DNA from: Citreicoccus inhibens
GTDB taxonomy: Bacteria > Myxococcota > Myxococcia > Myxococcales > Myxococcaceae
Direction of reading: 5' to 3'
DNA length: 64,000 bases
NCBI RefSeq assembly: GCF_019039035.1
Contig: NZ_JAHNZT010000003.1
Coordinates: forward strand, 372,001-436,000
Shown here: one piece after another, positions 9,549 through 16,995 of the stretch
Layout of the letters: each line of letters opens with the position of its first letter
Position numbering within the stretch: position 1 is the stretch's first letter
The notes under the pieces: generated by a model
Seen by the model: the letters and a program-made list of their open reading frames with translations, nothing else
Told to the model about the DNA's origin: nothing
The model's database searches: none
Position numbers and translations under genes: made by a program

Positions 9549-11039
9549 ATGCCTCATTCCCTCCACCGCCCCCACCTGGGCACCGCGCTCACCTTGCTGG
9601 CCGTGGTGACGTTCGCCTGGGGAGGTGCCGCCCAGGCGCAGACCTATACGGGTGGCATCGCGGACAACTTCGTCGCGCCCACCGAGCCCACGTCGCCCAG
9701 CGCGGGGCTGCTGGCGTGGATCGCCGCCAACTACCCGAACCCGGGCTCGCGGCCGTACGACTCGATGGTCATCGACCAGTACTTCGGCACCACGTTCCCG
9801 GGGCTCACGCGCAACGGCCGCATCTGCGGCGCCACGCTGCGCACCACGGTTCGCAACGGCGACACCAACGACTCGCTCGGGCTGCTCTTCATGGGGCCCG
9901 CCGGCACGCCCCTGGCCACGGGCTGGGGAGACTCGCTGGTCAACCTGGGCGTGCCCTTCGGCGCCACGGGCACCATCACCCTCAACCTGGCGTCGCTGCC
10001 GGGCGGCGCCAACCTCCTGCCCACGCTCAACGCCCAGGGCTTCCTCGATGTCATCGTCCAGGACGACAGCGCGGTGGACTTCATCACGCTGACCATCACC
10101 CCGTGCCGCACCGACGTCTTCATCCGCGACAACGCGTCCGACGTGGGCACCGAACCGGGCGCGTACGGCGCCTCGGGCATCTGGAGCAGCCCGGACATCC
10201 GCGTCTGCCAGATGCCCGGCTGCGTGGGCAACCAGAACCCCGAGTTCGGCCAGCCCAACACCCTCTACGTGAAGCTCAACAACTCCGGCCCCAACGCGCC
10301 CGTGGGCAACCCCGGCGTGGGCACGTTGATGCTCTATTACACGGCCTCTGGCGGCGGCGCGCTGTGGAACGCGGACTGGAACTTCATTGGCAGCCTCAAC
10401 GTCACCGTGCCCGCGGGCGCGGTGGGCTACGAGGTCCCCGTGACGTGGAACACCGTCCCTGCTCCCGGCCACTACTGCCTGTTGGCGCGCTGGGTGTCGG
10501 TGTCCGACCCGATGACGTTCGCCGAGCTCATCCCCTCCAACACCGTCAACAACACCATCCGCAACAACAACATCGCGTGGCGCAACGTGAACGTGGTGAA
10601 CCTCAACCCGCTCATCGCCTCGCAGGACTTCGACTTCCGCGTGCGCAATGTCCTTCGTGAGCGCGCCAGCGCCGCCTCCCTGGAGGTCCGCGTGCCCGCC
10701 GGTCCGTCCTTCCTCGACCGCGGACAAATCACCCTCACCCTGCCCCCCGAGCTGTGGTCGACCTGGAGCCGCAAGGGCACGGGCTTCCAGGTCATCGGTG
10801 AGGGCATCGTGCGCGTGACGAGCCCGAGCGGCGCGCGGCTCGACGGCCTCCAACTGGCGCCCCAGGCCGCCCCGTTCGTGCGCGTCACCTTCTCCGCGGC
10901 GGCGGACGTCCGCGCCGCTCCGGCGCAGCCGTTCACCGTGCAGGTGGTCCAGTACGCGGAGACCGACGAGACGCCCGGCCAGGTCATCGAGGTCGGTGGC
11001 GTGGGCTACGACATCAGCCTCGGCGTGGCCAAGCAGTAA
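9549..11039 (+). CDS. secreted protein, copy 1 of a tandem pair
   Basis: A 496-residue exported protein with a clear Sec signal peptide (LGTALTLLAVVTFAWGGAAQA, cleavage likely after AQA, before QTYTGG). The middle has a segment rich in Asn, Gly and aromatic residues (DVFIRDNASDVG, WSSPDIRVC, NNNIAWRNVNVVN) with paired cysteines (RVCQMPGC), and the C-terminal 130 residues look like a beta-sandwich. The central part resembles segments that accompany secreted proteins in myxobacteria and other predatory or soil bacteria, but I cannot assign a named family or enzymatic activity. It has the same length as its downstream neighbour, with which it is collinear over its whole length. It is likely an extracellular or surface-associated structural or binding protein. 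Confidence 0.88.
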   Translation: MPHSLHRPHLGTALTLLAVVTFAWGGAAQAQTYTGGIADNFVAPTEPTSPSAGLLAWIAANYPNPGSRPYDSMVIDQYFGTTFPGLTRNGRICGATLRTTVRNGDTNDSLGLLFMGPAGTPLATGWGDSLVNLGVPFGATGTITLNLASLPGGANLLPTLNAQGFLDVIVQDDSAVDFITLTITPCRTDVFIRDNASDVGTEPGAYGASGIWSSPDIRVCQMPGCVGNQNPEFGQPNTLYVKLNNSGPNAPVGNPGVGTLMLYYTASGGGALWNADWNFIGSLNVTVPAGAVGYEVPVTWNTVPAPGHYCLLARWVSVSDPMTFAELIPSNTVNNTIRNNNIAWRNVNVVNLNPLIASQDFDFRVRNVLRERASAASLEVRVPAGPSFLDRGQITLTLPPELWSTWSRKGTGFQVIGEGIVRVTSPSGARLDGLQLAPQAAPFVRVTFSAAADVRAAPAQPFTVQVVQYAETDETPGQVIEVGGVGYDISLGVAKQ

Positions 11040-11057
11040 CCCGCGCATCGACGCAGC

Positions 11058-11090
11058 GAGGGCGGGCCACGCACGTCGCGGCCCGCCCTC
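11058..11090 (+). terminator. strong GC hairpin after copy 1
   Basis: GAGGGCGGGCC and GGCCCGCCCTC form a perfect 11-bp stem around an 11-base loop, 18 bases after the stop codon. No T-run follows. Its counterpart is kept after copy 2, which supports a role in transcript ending or stability. Confidence 0.65.
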
Positions 11091-11118
11091 CGCGCGCGGT
11101 CCCCGCGGCGCCAACGCT

Positions 11119-11341
11119 TGTGACCTTTTCGGCCACAATCGAGACATGCGAGTAATTGGAGAAATTAAAGCAACCCATTGAATGCAGGACATGTCGCGGC
11201 GTCAGCGTGGGGCGCCGCACAGCCCCTCAAGAGCCCTGCGCTCCGCTGAGGGGTGGCGTGCAGTCCACGGTCGTGACCGCCGCGCCGGACTTCGCCGGCA
11301 TGGGGGATGCGGCCGCACGCATCACTCACAAAAGGGGACCC
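11119..11341 (+). promoter_or_regulatory. leader/promoter region of secreted protein copy 2
   Basis: The 302-base gap between the two secreted-protein genes holds the copy 1 hairpin and then this leader, which repeats the elements of the first leader in the same order: TGTGACCTTTT, an AT-rich block, ATTGAATGCAGGACATGTCGCGGCG, GTCCACGGTCGTGAC and CGCCGGACTTCGCCGGC. The second gene therefore probably has its own promoter under the same control as the first. Confidence 0.5.
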
Positions 11342-12832
11342 ATGCTCCATTCCATTCACCGCCCGCGTCTGGGCACCGCGCTCACCCTGTTGGCATTGGT
11401 GGCGCTCACCTGGGGAGGTGCCGCCCAAGCCCAAACCTATACAGGCGGCATCGCGGACAACTTCGCCGCGCCCACCGAGCCCGCGTCGCCGAGCGCGGGG
11501 CTGCTGACGTGGATCGCCGCCAATTACATGTACCCGGGCACGCGGGACTACGACGAAGGAGGCGCGGACCGCTACTTCGGCACCACGTTCACCAACCTCA
11601 CGCGCAACGGCCGCATCTGCGGCGCCACGCTGCGCACCCAGGTCTTCAACGGCGGCCTCAACGACTCGTTCGGGCTGAAGTTCGTGGACACCACCGGCGC
11701 CCTCCTGGTCCCCGCCTGGGGACGCAGGATCAGCACCCTGGGCGTGCCCTCGCTGACCACGGGCACCATCAACCTCGACCTGGCGGCGCTGCCGGGCGGC
11801 GTCAACCTCCTGCCCACGCTCAACGCGCAGGGCTTCCTCGACGTCACCGTCGATGACGACAGCGCGGTGGACTACGTCACGCTGACCCTCACCCCGTGCC
11901 GCACCGACGTCTTCATGCGCGACAACGCGTCTGACGTGGGCGCGGAGCCGGGCACCTACGGCTCGTGGGGCATCTGGAGCAGCCCGGACATCCGCGTCTG
12001 CCAGATGCCCGGCTGCGTGGGCAACGAGAACCCCGAGTTCGGACAGACCAACTCCATCTACGTGAAGCTCAACAACACCGGGCCCAACGCGCCCGTGGGC
12101 AACCCGGGCGTGGGCACGCTGATGCTCTACTACACGGCCTCTGGCGGCGGCGCGCTGTGGGACACCGACTGGACCTTCATCAACAGCAAGCCCGTCACCG
12201 TTCCCGCGGGCGCGGTGGGCTTCGAGGTCGAAGTGCCGTGGAGCAACGTGCCCGGCCCCGGCCACTACTGCCTGTTGGCCCGCTGGGTGTCGGCGTCCGA
12301 CCCCATGACGTTCCCCGAGCTCATCCCCTCGAACACCGTCAGCAACACCATCCAGAACAACAACATCGCCTGGCGCAACGTGAACGTGGTGAACCTGAGC
12401 CCGCTCGTCTCCACGCAGAGCTTCAACTTCCGCGTGCGCAACCTCCTGCTGGACGGCACCAGCTCCGCCGCGCTGGAGGTCCGCGTGCCCGAAGGGCCGT
12501 CCTTCCTCGAGCAGGGGGACATCACGCTCACCCTGGAACCCGAGCTGTGGGCGAGCTGGGGCCAGAAGGGCACGGGCTTCGAGGTCATCAGTGACGGCGT
12601 CGTGCGGATAACGGACCCGAGCCTCGCGCGGCTCGAGGACCTCCACCTGCCGTCCCATGCCGGCCCGATGGTGCAGGTCACCTTCTCCGCGACGGAGGAG
12701 GCCCGCAACGCGCCCGCCCAGCAGTTCACCGTGCAAGTGGTCCAGTACTCTGAAACGGAAGAGGCGCGCGGCGAGCTGCCCGAGGTCGGAGGGGTGGGCT
12801 ACGACATCACCGTCGGCGTGACGGAGCCGTAA
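11342..12832 (+). CDS. secreted protein, copy 2 of a tandem pair
   Basis: A 496-residue paralogue of the preceding gene product, collinear from the signal peptide (LGTALTLLALVALTWGGAAQA) to the C-terminus. I start it at ATG 11342, which aligns exactly with the start of copy 1 and precedes the signal peptide; the frame is open 62 codons further upstream but those codons fall in the conserved leader. Differences are concentrated between residues 50 and 120 (for example NYMYPGTRDYDEGGADRYFG against NYPNPGSRPYDSMVIDQYFG), while the cysteine-bearing centre is nearly unchanged. As with copy 1, I assign only an exported protein of unknown function; divergence in one segment may mean different ligands. 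Confidence 0.88.
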   Translation: MLHSIHRPRLGTALTLLALVALTWGGAAQAQTYTGGIADNFAAPTEPASPSAGLLTWIAANYMYPGTRDYDEGGADRYFGTTFTNLTRNGRICGATLRTQVFNGGLNDSFGLKFVDTTGALLVPAWGRRISTLGVPSLTTGTINLDLAALPGGVNLLPTLNAQGFLDVTVDDDSAVDYVTLTLTPCRTDVFMRDNASDVGAEPGTYGSWGIWSSPDIRVCQMPGCVGNENPEFGQTNSIYVKLNNTGPNAPVGNPGVGTLMLYYTASGGGALWDTDWTFINSKPVTVPAGAVGFEVEVPWSNVPGPGHYCLLARWVSASDPMTFPELIPSNTVSNTIQNNNIAWRNVNVVNLSPLVSTQSFNFRVRNLLLDGTSSAALEVRVPEGPSFLEQGDITLTLEPELWASWGQKGTGFEVISDGVVRITDPSLARLEDLHLPSHAGPMVQVTFSATEEARNAPAQQFTVQVVQYSETEEARGELPEVGGVGYDITVGVTEP

Positions 12833-12860
12833 CCGGAACACCGACGCATCGGGGCATCGG

Positions 12861-12889
12861 GGGCGGGCCGCGCACGTCGCGTCCCGCCC
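12861..12889 (+). terminator. hairpin after copy 2
   Basis: GGGCGGG and CCCGCCC flank an inner CGCG-CACGT-CGCG stem-loop with one mismatch between them. It is the altered counterpart of the hairpin after copy 1 and lies 28 bases past the stop codon. The rest of 12833-13123 shows no coding region that I can support. Confidence 0.55.
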
Positions 12890-13123
12890 TTCGCGCGCTG
12901 TTCGCCTCGCGACGCGACCTGCCCCGTCTCTGCCGACAACCCGACGCGCCACCCTGGCCTCCAGCACGAGCCAGATGCCCTGAAGCAGCAGCGGCGCGGT
13001 GCGCGAAAACCCTCCTCCCGGGCGAATCCAGACCCAGGTGCTCGGTTTCCATCAGAGTGGACCTTTCCAGGCGCGCGCGGATACTGTGGCGCCACCGTCC
13101 GCGGGCGGTGGGGGTTGGTCTGC

Positions 13124-13579
13124 ATGGGTTCCAGTTCAGTCGTCGTGGGGACGGACCTGGTGCAGGTCTCCGCGGTCGCGGCCTCCATGGAGCGCTTCGG
13201 GATGCGCTATCTGGAGCGGTTGTTCACCCCCGACGAGCTGGCCTATTGCCTGCGCGAACCGCGCGCCGCCCCCGAGCGGCTGGCCGCGAGATTCGCCGCG
13301 AAGGAAGCCACCTTCAAAGTGCTGCGCGTGCATGAGGAGCCCGTGCCCTGGCGCACCATCGAGGTGGTGCGCTCGCCCGAGGGCTACTGTGATCTGGCCC
13401 TGCACGCCGAGGCGCTGGCCCTGGCGCGCGCGCGCGGCCTGACGGGTTTCTGCGTGAGCCTCACCCACGAGGCGGACTACGCGTCCGCCGTCGTCATCGC
13501 CGAGCGAGCCACGGGCGCCACGGGCCCCGTGGTCGCTCCTTCCCCTGCCACCTCCACGACTCCCCAGTGCCATGACTGA
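13124..13579 (+). CDS. holo-[acyl-carrier-protein] synthase-like 4'-phosphopantetheinyl transferase
   Basis: A 151-residue AcpS-type enzyme that would transfer phosphopantetheine from coenzyme A onto a carrier-protein serine. Signatures are GTDLV with the magnesium-binding D11, RLFTPDEL, and LAARFAAKEATFK with E61. Start at ATG 13124 places the protein just ahead of the conserved VVVGTDLV strand. Its C-terminal 25 residues are Pro/Ala/Thr-rich and beyond the usual 120-130 residue family length. The gene overlaps the next one, an acyl carrier protein, by eight bases, so it is probably the dedicated activator of that carrier rather than the housekeeping AcpS. It opens a rightward run continuing to 21470. 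Confidence 0.9.
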   Translation: MGSSSVVVGTDLVQVSAVAASMERFGMRYLERLFTPDELAYCLREPRAAPERLAARFAAKEATFKVLRVHEEPVPWRTIEVVRSPEGYCDLALHAEALALARARGLTGFCVSLTHEADYASAVVIAERATGATGPVVAPSPATSTTPQCHD

Positions 13580-13814
13580 AGCCATCCGCAACATCCTCAA
13601 GGAACACGGCCGTCTGTCCGTCGACATCTCCACCCTCACCGACGCGGCAGACCTGTACCAGGCCGGCATGACGTCCCACGCCAGCGTGAACGTGATGCTC
13701 GCGCTGGAGGCCAACTTCGAGATCGAGTTCCCCGACAAGTTCCTGCGTCGCAGCGTCTTCTCCAGCGTCTCGGCGATCAGCGAAGCGGTCGACGAGATTC
13801 GGGCGGCCCGGTAG
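13572..13814 (+). CDS. atypical acyl/aminoacyl carrier protein
   Basis: An 80-residue four-helix carrier protein. The attachment motif reads AGMTSHASVNVMLALE, so S35 is the likely phosphopantetheine site; the normal DSL motif is replaced by TSH. This variant is, to my knowledge, typical of small carrier proteins partnered with stand-alone amino acid:[carrier protein] ligases, which fits the ligase encoded three genes downstream. The carrier would hold an amino acid as a thioester for the following enzymes. It overlaps the AcpS-like gene by eight bases and is five bases from the acyl-CoA dehydrogenase-like gene, indicating tight translational coupling. Confidence 0.88.
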   Translation: MTEAIRNILKEHGRLSVDISTLTDAADLYQAGMTSHASVNVMLALEANFEIEFPDKFLRRSVFSSVSAISEAVDEIRAAR

Positions 13815-13818
13815 CGCC

Positions 13819-15009
13819 ATGACGACCGTGACCGCGCAGGAAGGTGCCGCACCGGTGGGCCCGCGCCCGCTGGAGACCGTGGCCCGCATCGCCTCGGAGG
13901 TCGCTCGCGTCCACGCGGATTCCGTGGACCGCGAGGGCCGCTTCCCCGCCGAGGCCATCGAGGCGCTCAAGCGCGCCCGGATGCTCGGGGTGCTCGTGCC
14001 CGCGTCGCTCGGCGGGCCCGAGCTGGGCTTGGACGAAGTGGCGGCCATGTGCGAGGCGCTGGCCCACCACTGCGCCTCCACCGCGATGATCTTCGCCATG
14101 CACCACATCCAGGTCGCGTGCCTGGTGCGGCATGGCCAGAGCTCCCCCCTGCTCCGCGCCTACCTCACGGAGCTCAACGAGCGTCAGGCGCTCATCGCCT
14201 CGGTCACCTCCGAGGTGGGCGTGGGCGGCGAGATGCGCGCCAGCGTCACCTGCGTGGAGCAGCGCGACGGTCGCTTCACGCTCGACAAGGACGCCACGAC
14301 CATCTCCTACGGCGAGCACGCGGATGACCTGCTGGCCACCGCGCGCCGCGCCCCGGACGCGCCCCGGAGCGATCAGGTCGCGGTGCTCCTGCGCAAGGGC
14401 GACTTCACCCTGGAGCGCACGAGCGCATGGGACACGCTGGGCATGCGCGGCACGTGCAGCCCGGGCGCCAAGGTGCGCTCGTCCGGTCCCGCCGAGCAGG
14501 TGCTGCCCGTGCCGTTCGCGGACATCGCCAGTCAGACCATGGTGCCGGTATCCCACGTGCTGTGGAGCAGCGTGTGGCTGGGCATCGCGGCCGGCGCCGT
14601 GGGCCGCGCGCGCGCGTTCGTCCGGCAGCAGGCCCGCGCCAGGCCCGGCACCACGCCGCCCACCGCGGTGCGGCTCGCCGAGGTGCACAACCAGTTGCAG
14701 ACCCTGCGCGCCAGCGTGCACGAGGTCTCCAGCGACGCGGGGCGCCGCATGGCGGCCGGAGACCCGGAGGCGCTGTCCTCCATCGGGTTCTCGCTGAAGA
14801 TGAACAACCTCAAGGTGTCCGCCTCGCAGCTCGTCGTGGACATCGTCCATCGCGCGCTGCTCATCTGCGGCATCCAGGGCTACAAGAACGACTCGCCGTT
14901 CTCACTCGGCCGTCACTTGCGCGATGCCCACTCGGCGGCGCTGATGATTGGCAACGACCGCATCCTCGCCACCAACGCCTCCCTCCTGCTCGTCCTCAAG
15001 GACGAATGA
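13819..15009 (+). CDS. acyl-CoA dehydrogenase-like flavoprotein
   Basis: A 396-residue member of the acyl-CoA dehydrogenase superfamily: an all-helical N-terminal domain, a beta domain (TSEVGVGGEMRASVT), and a C-terminal helical domain (SASQLVVDIVHRALLICGIQGY). Where classical enzymes have the catalytic Glu in YEG, this one has ALMIGNDRIL, so the usual base is absent at that position and the reaction may differ from simple alpha,beta-dehydrogenation. In this cluster the likely substrate is an aminoacyl or acyl group on the neighbouring carrier protein rather than a CoA ester; that is inference from context. It begins with ATG 13819, five bases after the carrier protein stop. Confidence 0.85.
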   Translation: MTTVTAQEGAAPVGPRPLETVARIASEVARVHADSVDREGRFPAEAIEALKRARMLGVLVPASLGGPELGLDEVAAMCEALAHHCASTAMIFAMHHIQVACLVRHGQSSPLLRAYLTELNERQALIASVTSEVGVGGEMRASVTCVEQRDGRFTLDKDATTISYGEHADDLLATARRAPDAPRSDQVAVLLRKGDFTLERTSAWDTLGMRGTCSPGAKVRSSGPAEQVLPVPFADIASQTMVPVSHVLWSSVWLGIAAGAVGRARAFVRQQARARPGTTPPTAVRLAEVHNQLQTLRASVHEVSSDAGRRMAAGDPEALSSIGFSLKMNNLKVSASQLVVDIVHRALLICGIQGYKNDSPFSLGRHLRDAHSAALMIGNDRILATNASLLLVLKDE

Positions 15010-15097
15010 CGCCCCTTCCCTGACGCCGCGCGCGCCGCTCGTTGCGGGGCGCGCCCCACCCGCGGCCCTCTCCTTCGCAGTCCCCTGGAGTTCCCCC

Positions 15098-16006
15098 GTG
15101 TCTGACATTTCCGCGCAGGACTTCCACGACGCGCTCGTCGCGCACAAGCTCATCCTCCCCGTCGGCGTGCCCGGTGCGTTCGGCCGGGGGCCCGTGTTCG
15201 AGGACGTGCTGCGGCGCTTCGGTGACCTGGTCACCGAGGCCGCGAAGGACGACGGCGCCGAGCAGATGCTGTTTCCGCCCATCATCGACCGGCGCGTCTT
15301 CGAGAAGAGCGACTACCTCGAGTCCTTCCCCCAGCTGGCCGGCACCATCTTCAGCTTCGTGGGCAACGACGCGCAGCACCGCGAGATGATGAACTGCGTG
15401 CACGAGGGCAAGCCCTGGTCGCAGTTCCAGTCCATGACCGAGGTCGTGCTCGCGCCCGCCTCCTGCTACCCGGTGTACCCGCAGTTCACCGGGACGCTGC
15501 CGGAGAAGGGCCGGCTGGTGGACGTGCAGAACTGGGTCTTCCGGCATGAGCCCTCGCCCGAGCCCACGCGCATGCAGTCCTTCCGCATCCGCGAGATGGT
15601 GCGCGGCGGAAGGCCGGAGCAGGTGGCGGACTGGCGCGACCAGTGGCTGGAGCGCGGCCTGACGCTGTTGCGGCGGCTGGGCCTGCCCGTCGAGCCCGTC
15701 ACCGCGTCGGATCCGTTCTTCGGGCGCGGCGGGCGAATGCTCGCGGCGAACCAGCGCATGCAGAAGCTGAAGTTCGAGGTGGTGGTGCCGGTGCTGTCAA
15801 AGGAGAAGCCCACCGCCATCTGCTCGTTCAACTACCACCAGGACCACTTCGGGCTCCTGTTCGACATCAAGACGCAGGACGGCCAGGTGGCCCACACCGC
15901 GTGCCTGGGCTTCGGCCTGGAGCGCGTGACGATGGCCCTGTTCCGCACGCACGGCTACGTCCCCGCCGAGTGGCCCGCCGAGGTCCGCAAGGTGCTCTGG
16001 CCATGA
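15098..16006 (+). CDS. amino acid:[carrier protein] ligase (truncated class II aminoacyl-tRNA synthetase homologue)
   Basis: A 302-residue stand-alone catalytic domain related to seryl-tRNA synthetase, with no tRNA-binding domain. Motif 2 is VFRHEPSPEPTRMQSFRIRE and motif 3 GFGLERVTMALF. Candidate zinc ligands are C123 (APASCYPVYP), E166 (FRIRE) and C269 (HTACLGFGLE), matching the Cys-Glu-Cys pattern known for Bradyrhizobium Bll0957 and methanogen-type SerRS. Characterised relatives activate glycine or alanine and transfer it to the phosphopantetheine arm of a small carrier protein instead of to tRNA. I chose GTG 15098, preceded by CTGGAG. Neighbours (carrier protein, phosphopantetheinyl transferase, DUF1839) match the context expected of this family. 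Which amino acid is used cannot be read with confidence. Confidence 0.9.
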   Translation: MSDISAQDFHDALVAHKLILPVGVPGAFGRGPVFEDVLRRFGDLVTEAAKDDGAEQMLFPPIIDRRVFEKSDYLESFPQLAGTIFSFVGNDAQHREMMNCVHEGKPWSQFQSMTEVVLAPASCYPVYPQFTGTLPEKGRLVDVQNWVFRHEPSPEPTRMQSFRIREMVRGGRPEQVADWRDQWLERGLTLLRRLGLPVEPVTASDPFFGRGGRMLAANQRMQKLKFEVVVPVLSKEKPTAICSFNYHQDHFGLLFDIKTQDGQVAHTACLGFGLERVTMALFRTHGYVPAEWPAEVRKVLWP

Positions 16007-16983
16007 GCATCGTCTCGGTCCTCGGGGTAGACCCCCGCGCCTACGTCAAGCACGCGCTCCACGCCGAGGGCTCCCTCTGGGTGGAGAAGAACTGCTACGC
16101 CGACCTGTGGATCGAGCTGCTCCATGCCCAACGCCTGGACCCGCTCCCGTTGCTGGCCTTCTCGCTGGCGCTCGACTTCGTGGGCGACCAGTGGACCTTC
16201 TTCAAGCCGCCGCATGAAGACCTGCACACGCTCTACGGCCTGGACGTGCAGGAGCTGAACGTGTGGCGGACGCTGGCCGAGCACGCCGCGCTGCACTTGA
16301 GCGCGGGCCGGCTCGTGCTCACCGAGGCGGACGCGTTCTACCTGCCCGACACCGCGGGCACGGATTACGGCCGCCAGCACACGAAGACGACCATCGCGTT
16401 GGAGACGTTGGACGTGGAGGCCCGCCGCCTGGGCTACTTCCACAACAGCGGCTACTACACGCTGGAGGGCGCGGACTTCGACGGCGTCTTCCGGCGCGGC
16501 GGCACCTGGGACGCGAACGTCCTGCCGCTGTTCGCCGAGTGGGTGAACCTGGAGCGGCTGGAGCGCCACGCGCCCGACGAGCTGCGCGCGCGCTCGCGCC
16601 GATTGCTCGCCCATCACCTGCGCCGCCGCCCCACCCAGAATCCGTGCGCGCGCTTCGCGGAGCGCTTCGGCCAGGACGTGGATGGACTGCGCACCGTCGG
16701 CATCGACACGTACCACGCCTATGCCTTCGCCACGCTGCGGCAGGTGGGCGCGAACTTCGAGCTGGCCGCGGCGTATCTGCGCTGGCTGGATGGAGGCGCG
16801 TCGAGCGGGCTCGTGCGCGCGGCCACGGAGCTGGAGTCCATCTCGTCCGCCGCCAAGACGCTCATCCTCAAGGGCGCGCGCTCGGTCGCGGCGCGAAAGC
16901 CCGCGGACTTCAGTGAGCTGCTCGGGACGATGGTGACCGGGTGGGAGCGAGGCATGGCGCAGCTCGTCTCGGACGCGGGCTGA
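16003..16983 (+). CDS. DUF1839 family protein
   Basis: A 326-residue protein whose N-terminal region (WVEKNCYADLWIELLHAQ, DQWTFFKPPHEDLHTLYG) and TDYGRQHTKTT and YFHNSGYYTLEG segments match what I know as DUF1839. These conserved, histidine/aspartate/tyrosine-rich blocks with papain-like or transglutaminase-like flavour (the N-terminal NCYAD cysteine) suggest an enzyme, possibly the acceptor-side transferase for the loaded carrier protein; that is conjecture. It overlaps the ligase gene by the classic ATGA, supporting translational coupling, and DUF1839 genes are repeatedly seen beside amino acid:carrier protein ligases. No signal peptide or membrane segment, so cytoplasmic. Confidence 0.82.
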   Translation: MSIVSVLGVDPRAYVKHALHAEGSLWVEKNCYADLWIELLHAQRLDPLPLLAFSLALDFVGDQWTFFKPPHEDLHTLYGLDVQELNVWRTLAEHAALHLSAGRLVLTEADAFYLPDTAGTDYGRQHTKTTIALETLDVEARRLGYFHNSGYYTLEGADFDGVFRRGGTWDANVLPLFAEWVNLERLERHAPDELRARSRRLLAHHLRRRPTQNPCARFAERFGQDVDGLRTVGIDTYHAYAFATLRQVGANFELAAAYLRWLDGGASSGLVRAATELESISSAAKTLILKGARSVAARKPADFSELLGTMVTGWERGMAQLVSDAG

Positions 16984-16995
16984 CAGGCGAGGACC

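Larger units (their letters stand above)
9320..12889 (+). repeat. tandem duplication of a complete transcription unit (two 1771-bp copies)
   Basis: Copy 1 runs from about 9320 to 11090 and copy 2 from about 11119 to 12889. Each contains a matching leader starting with TGTGACCTTT, a 496-codon secreted protein gene and a downstream GC-rich hairpin. Leader, coding region and hairpin are all recognisably related, so the duplication involved the whole unit rather than the coding sequence alone. Substitutions are scattered through both copies, so it is not a very recent event. Confidence 0.85.
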
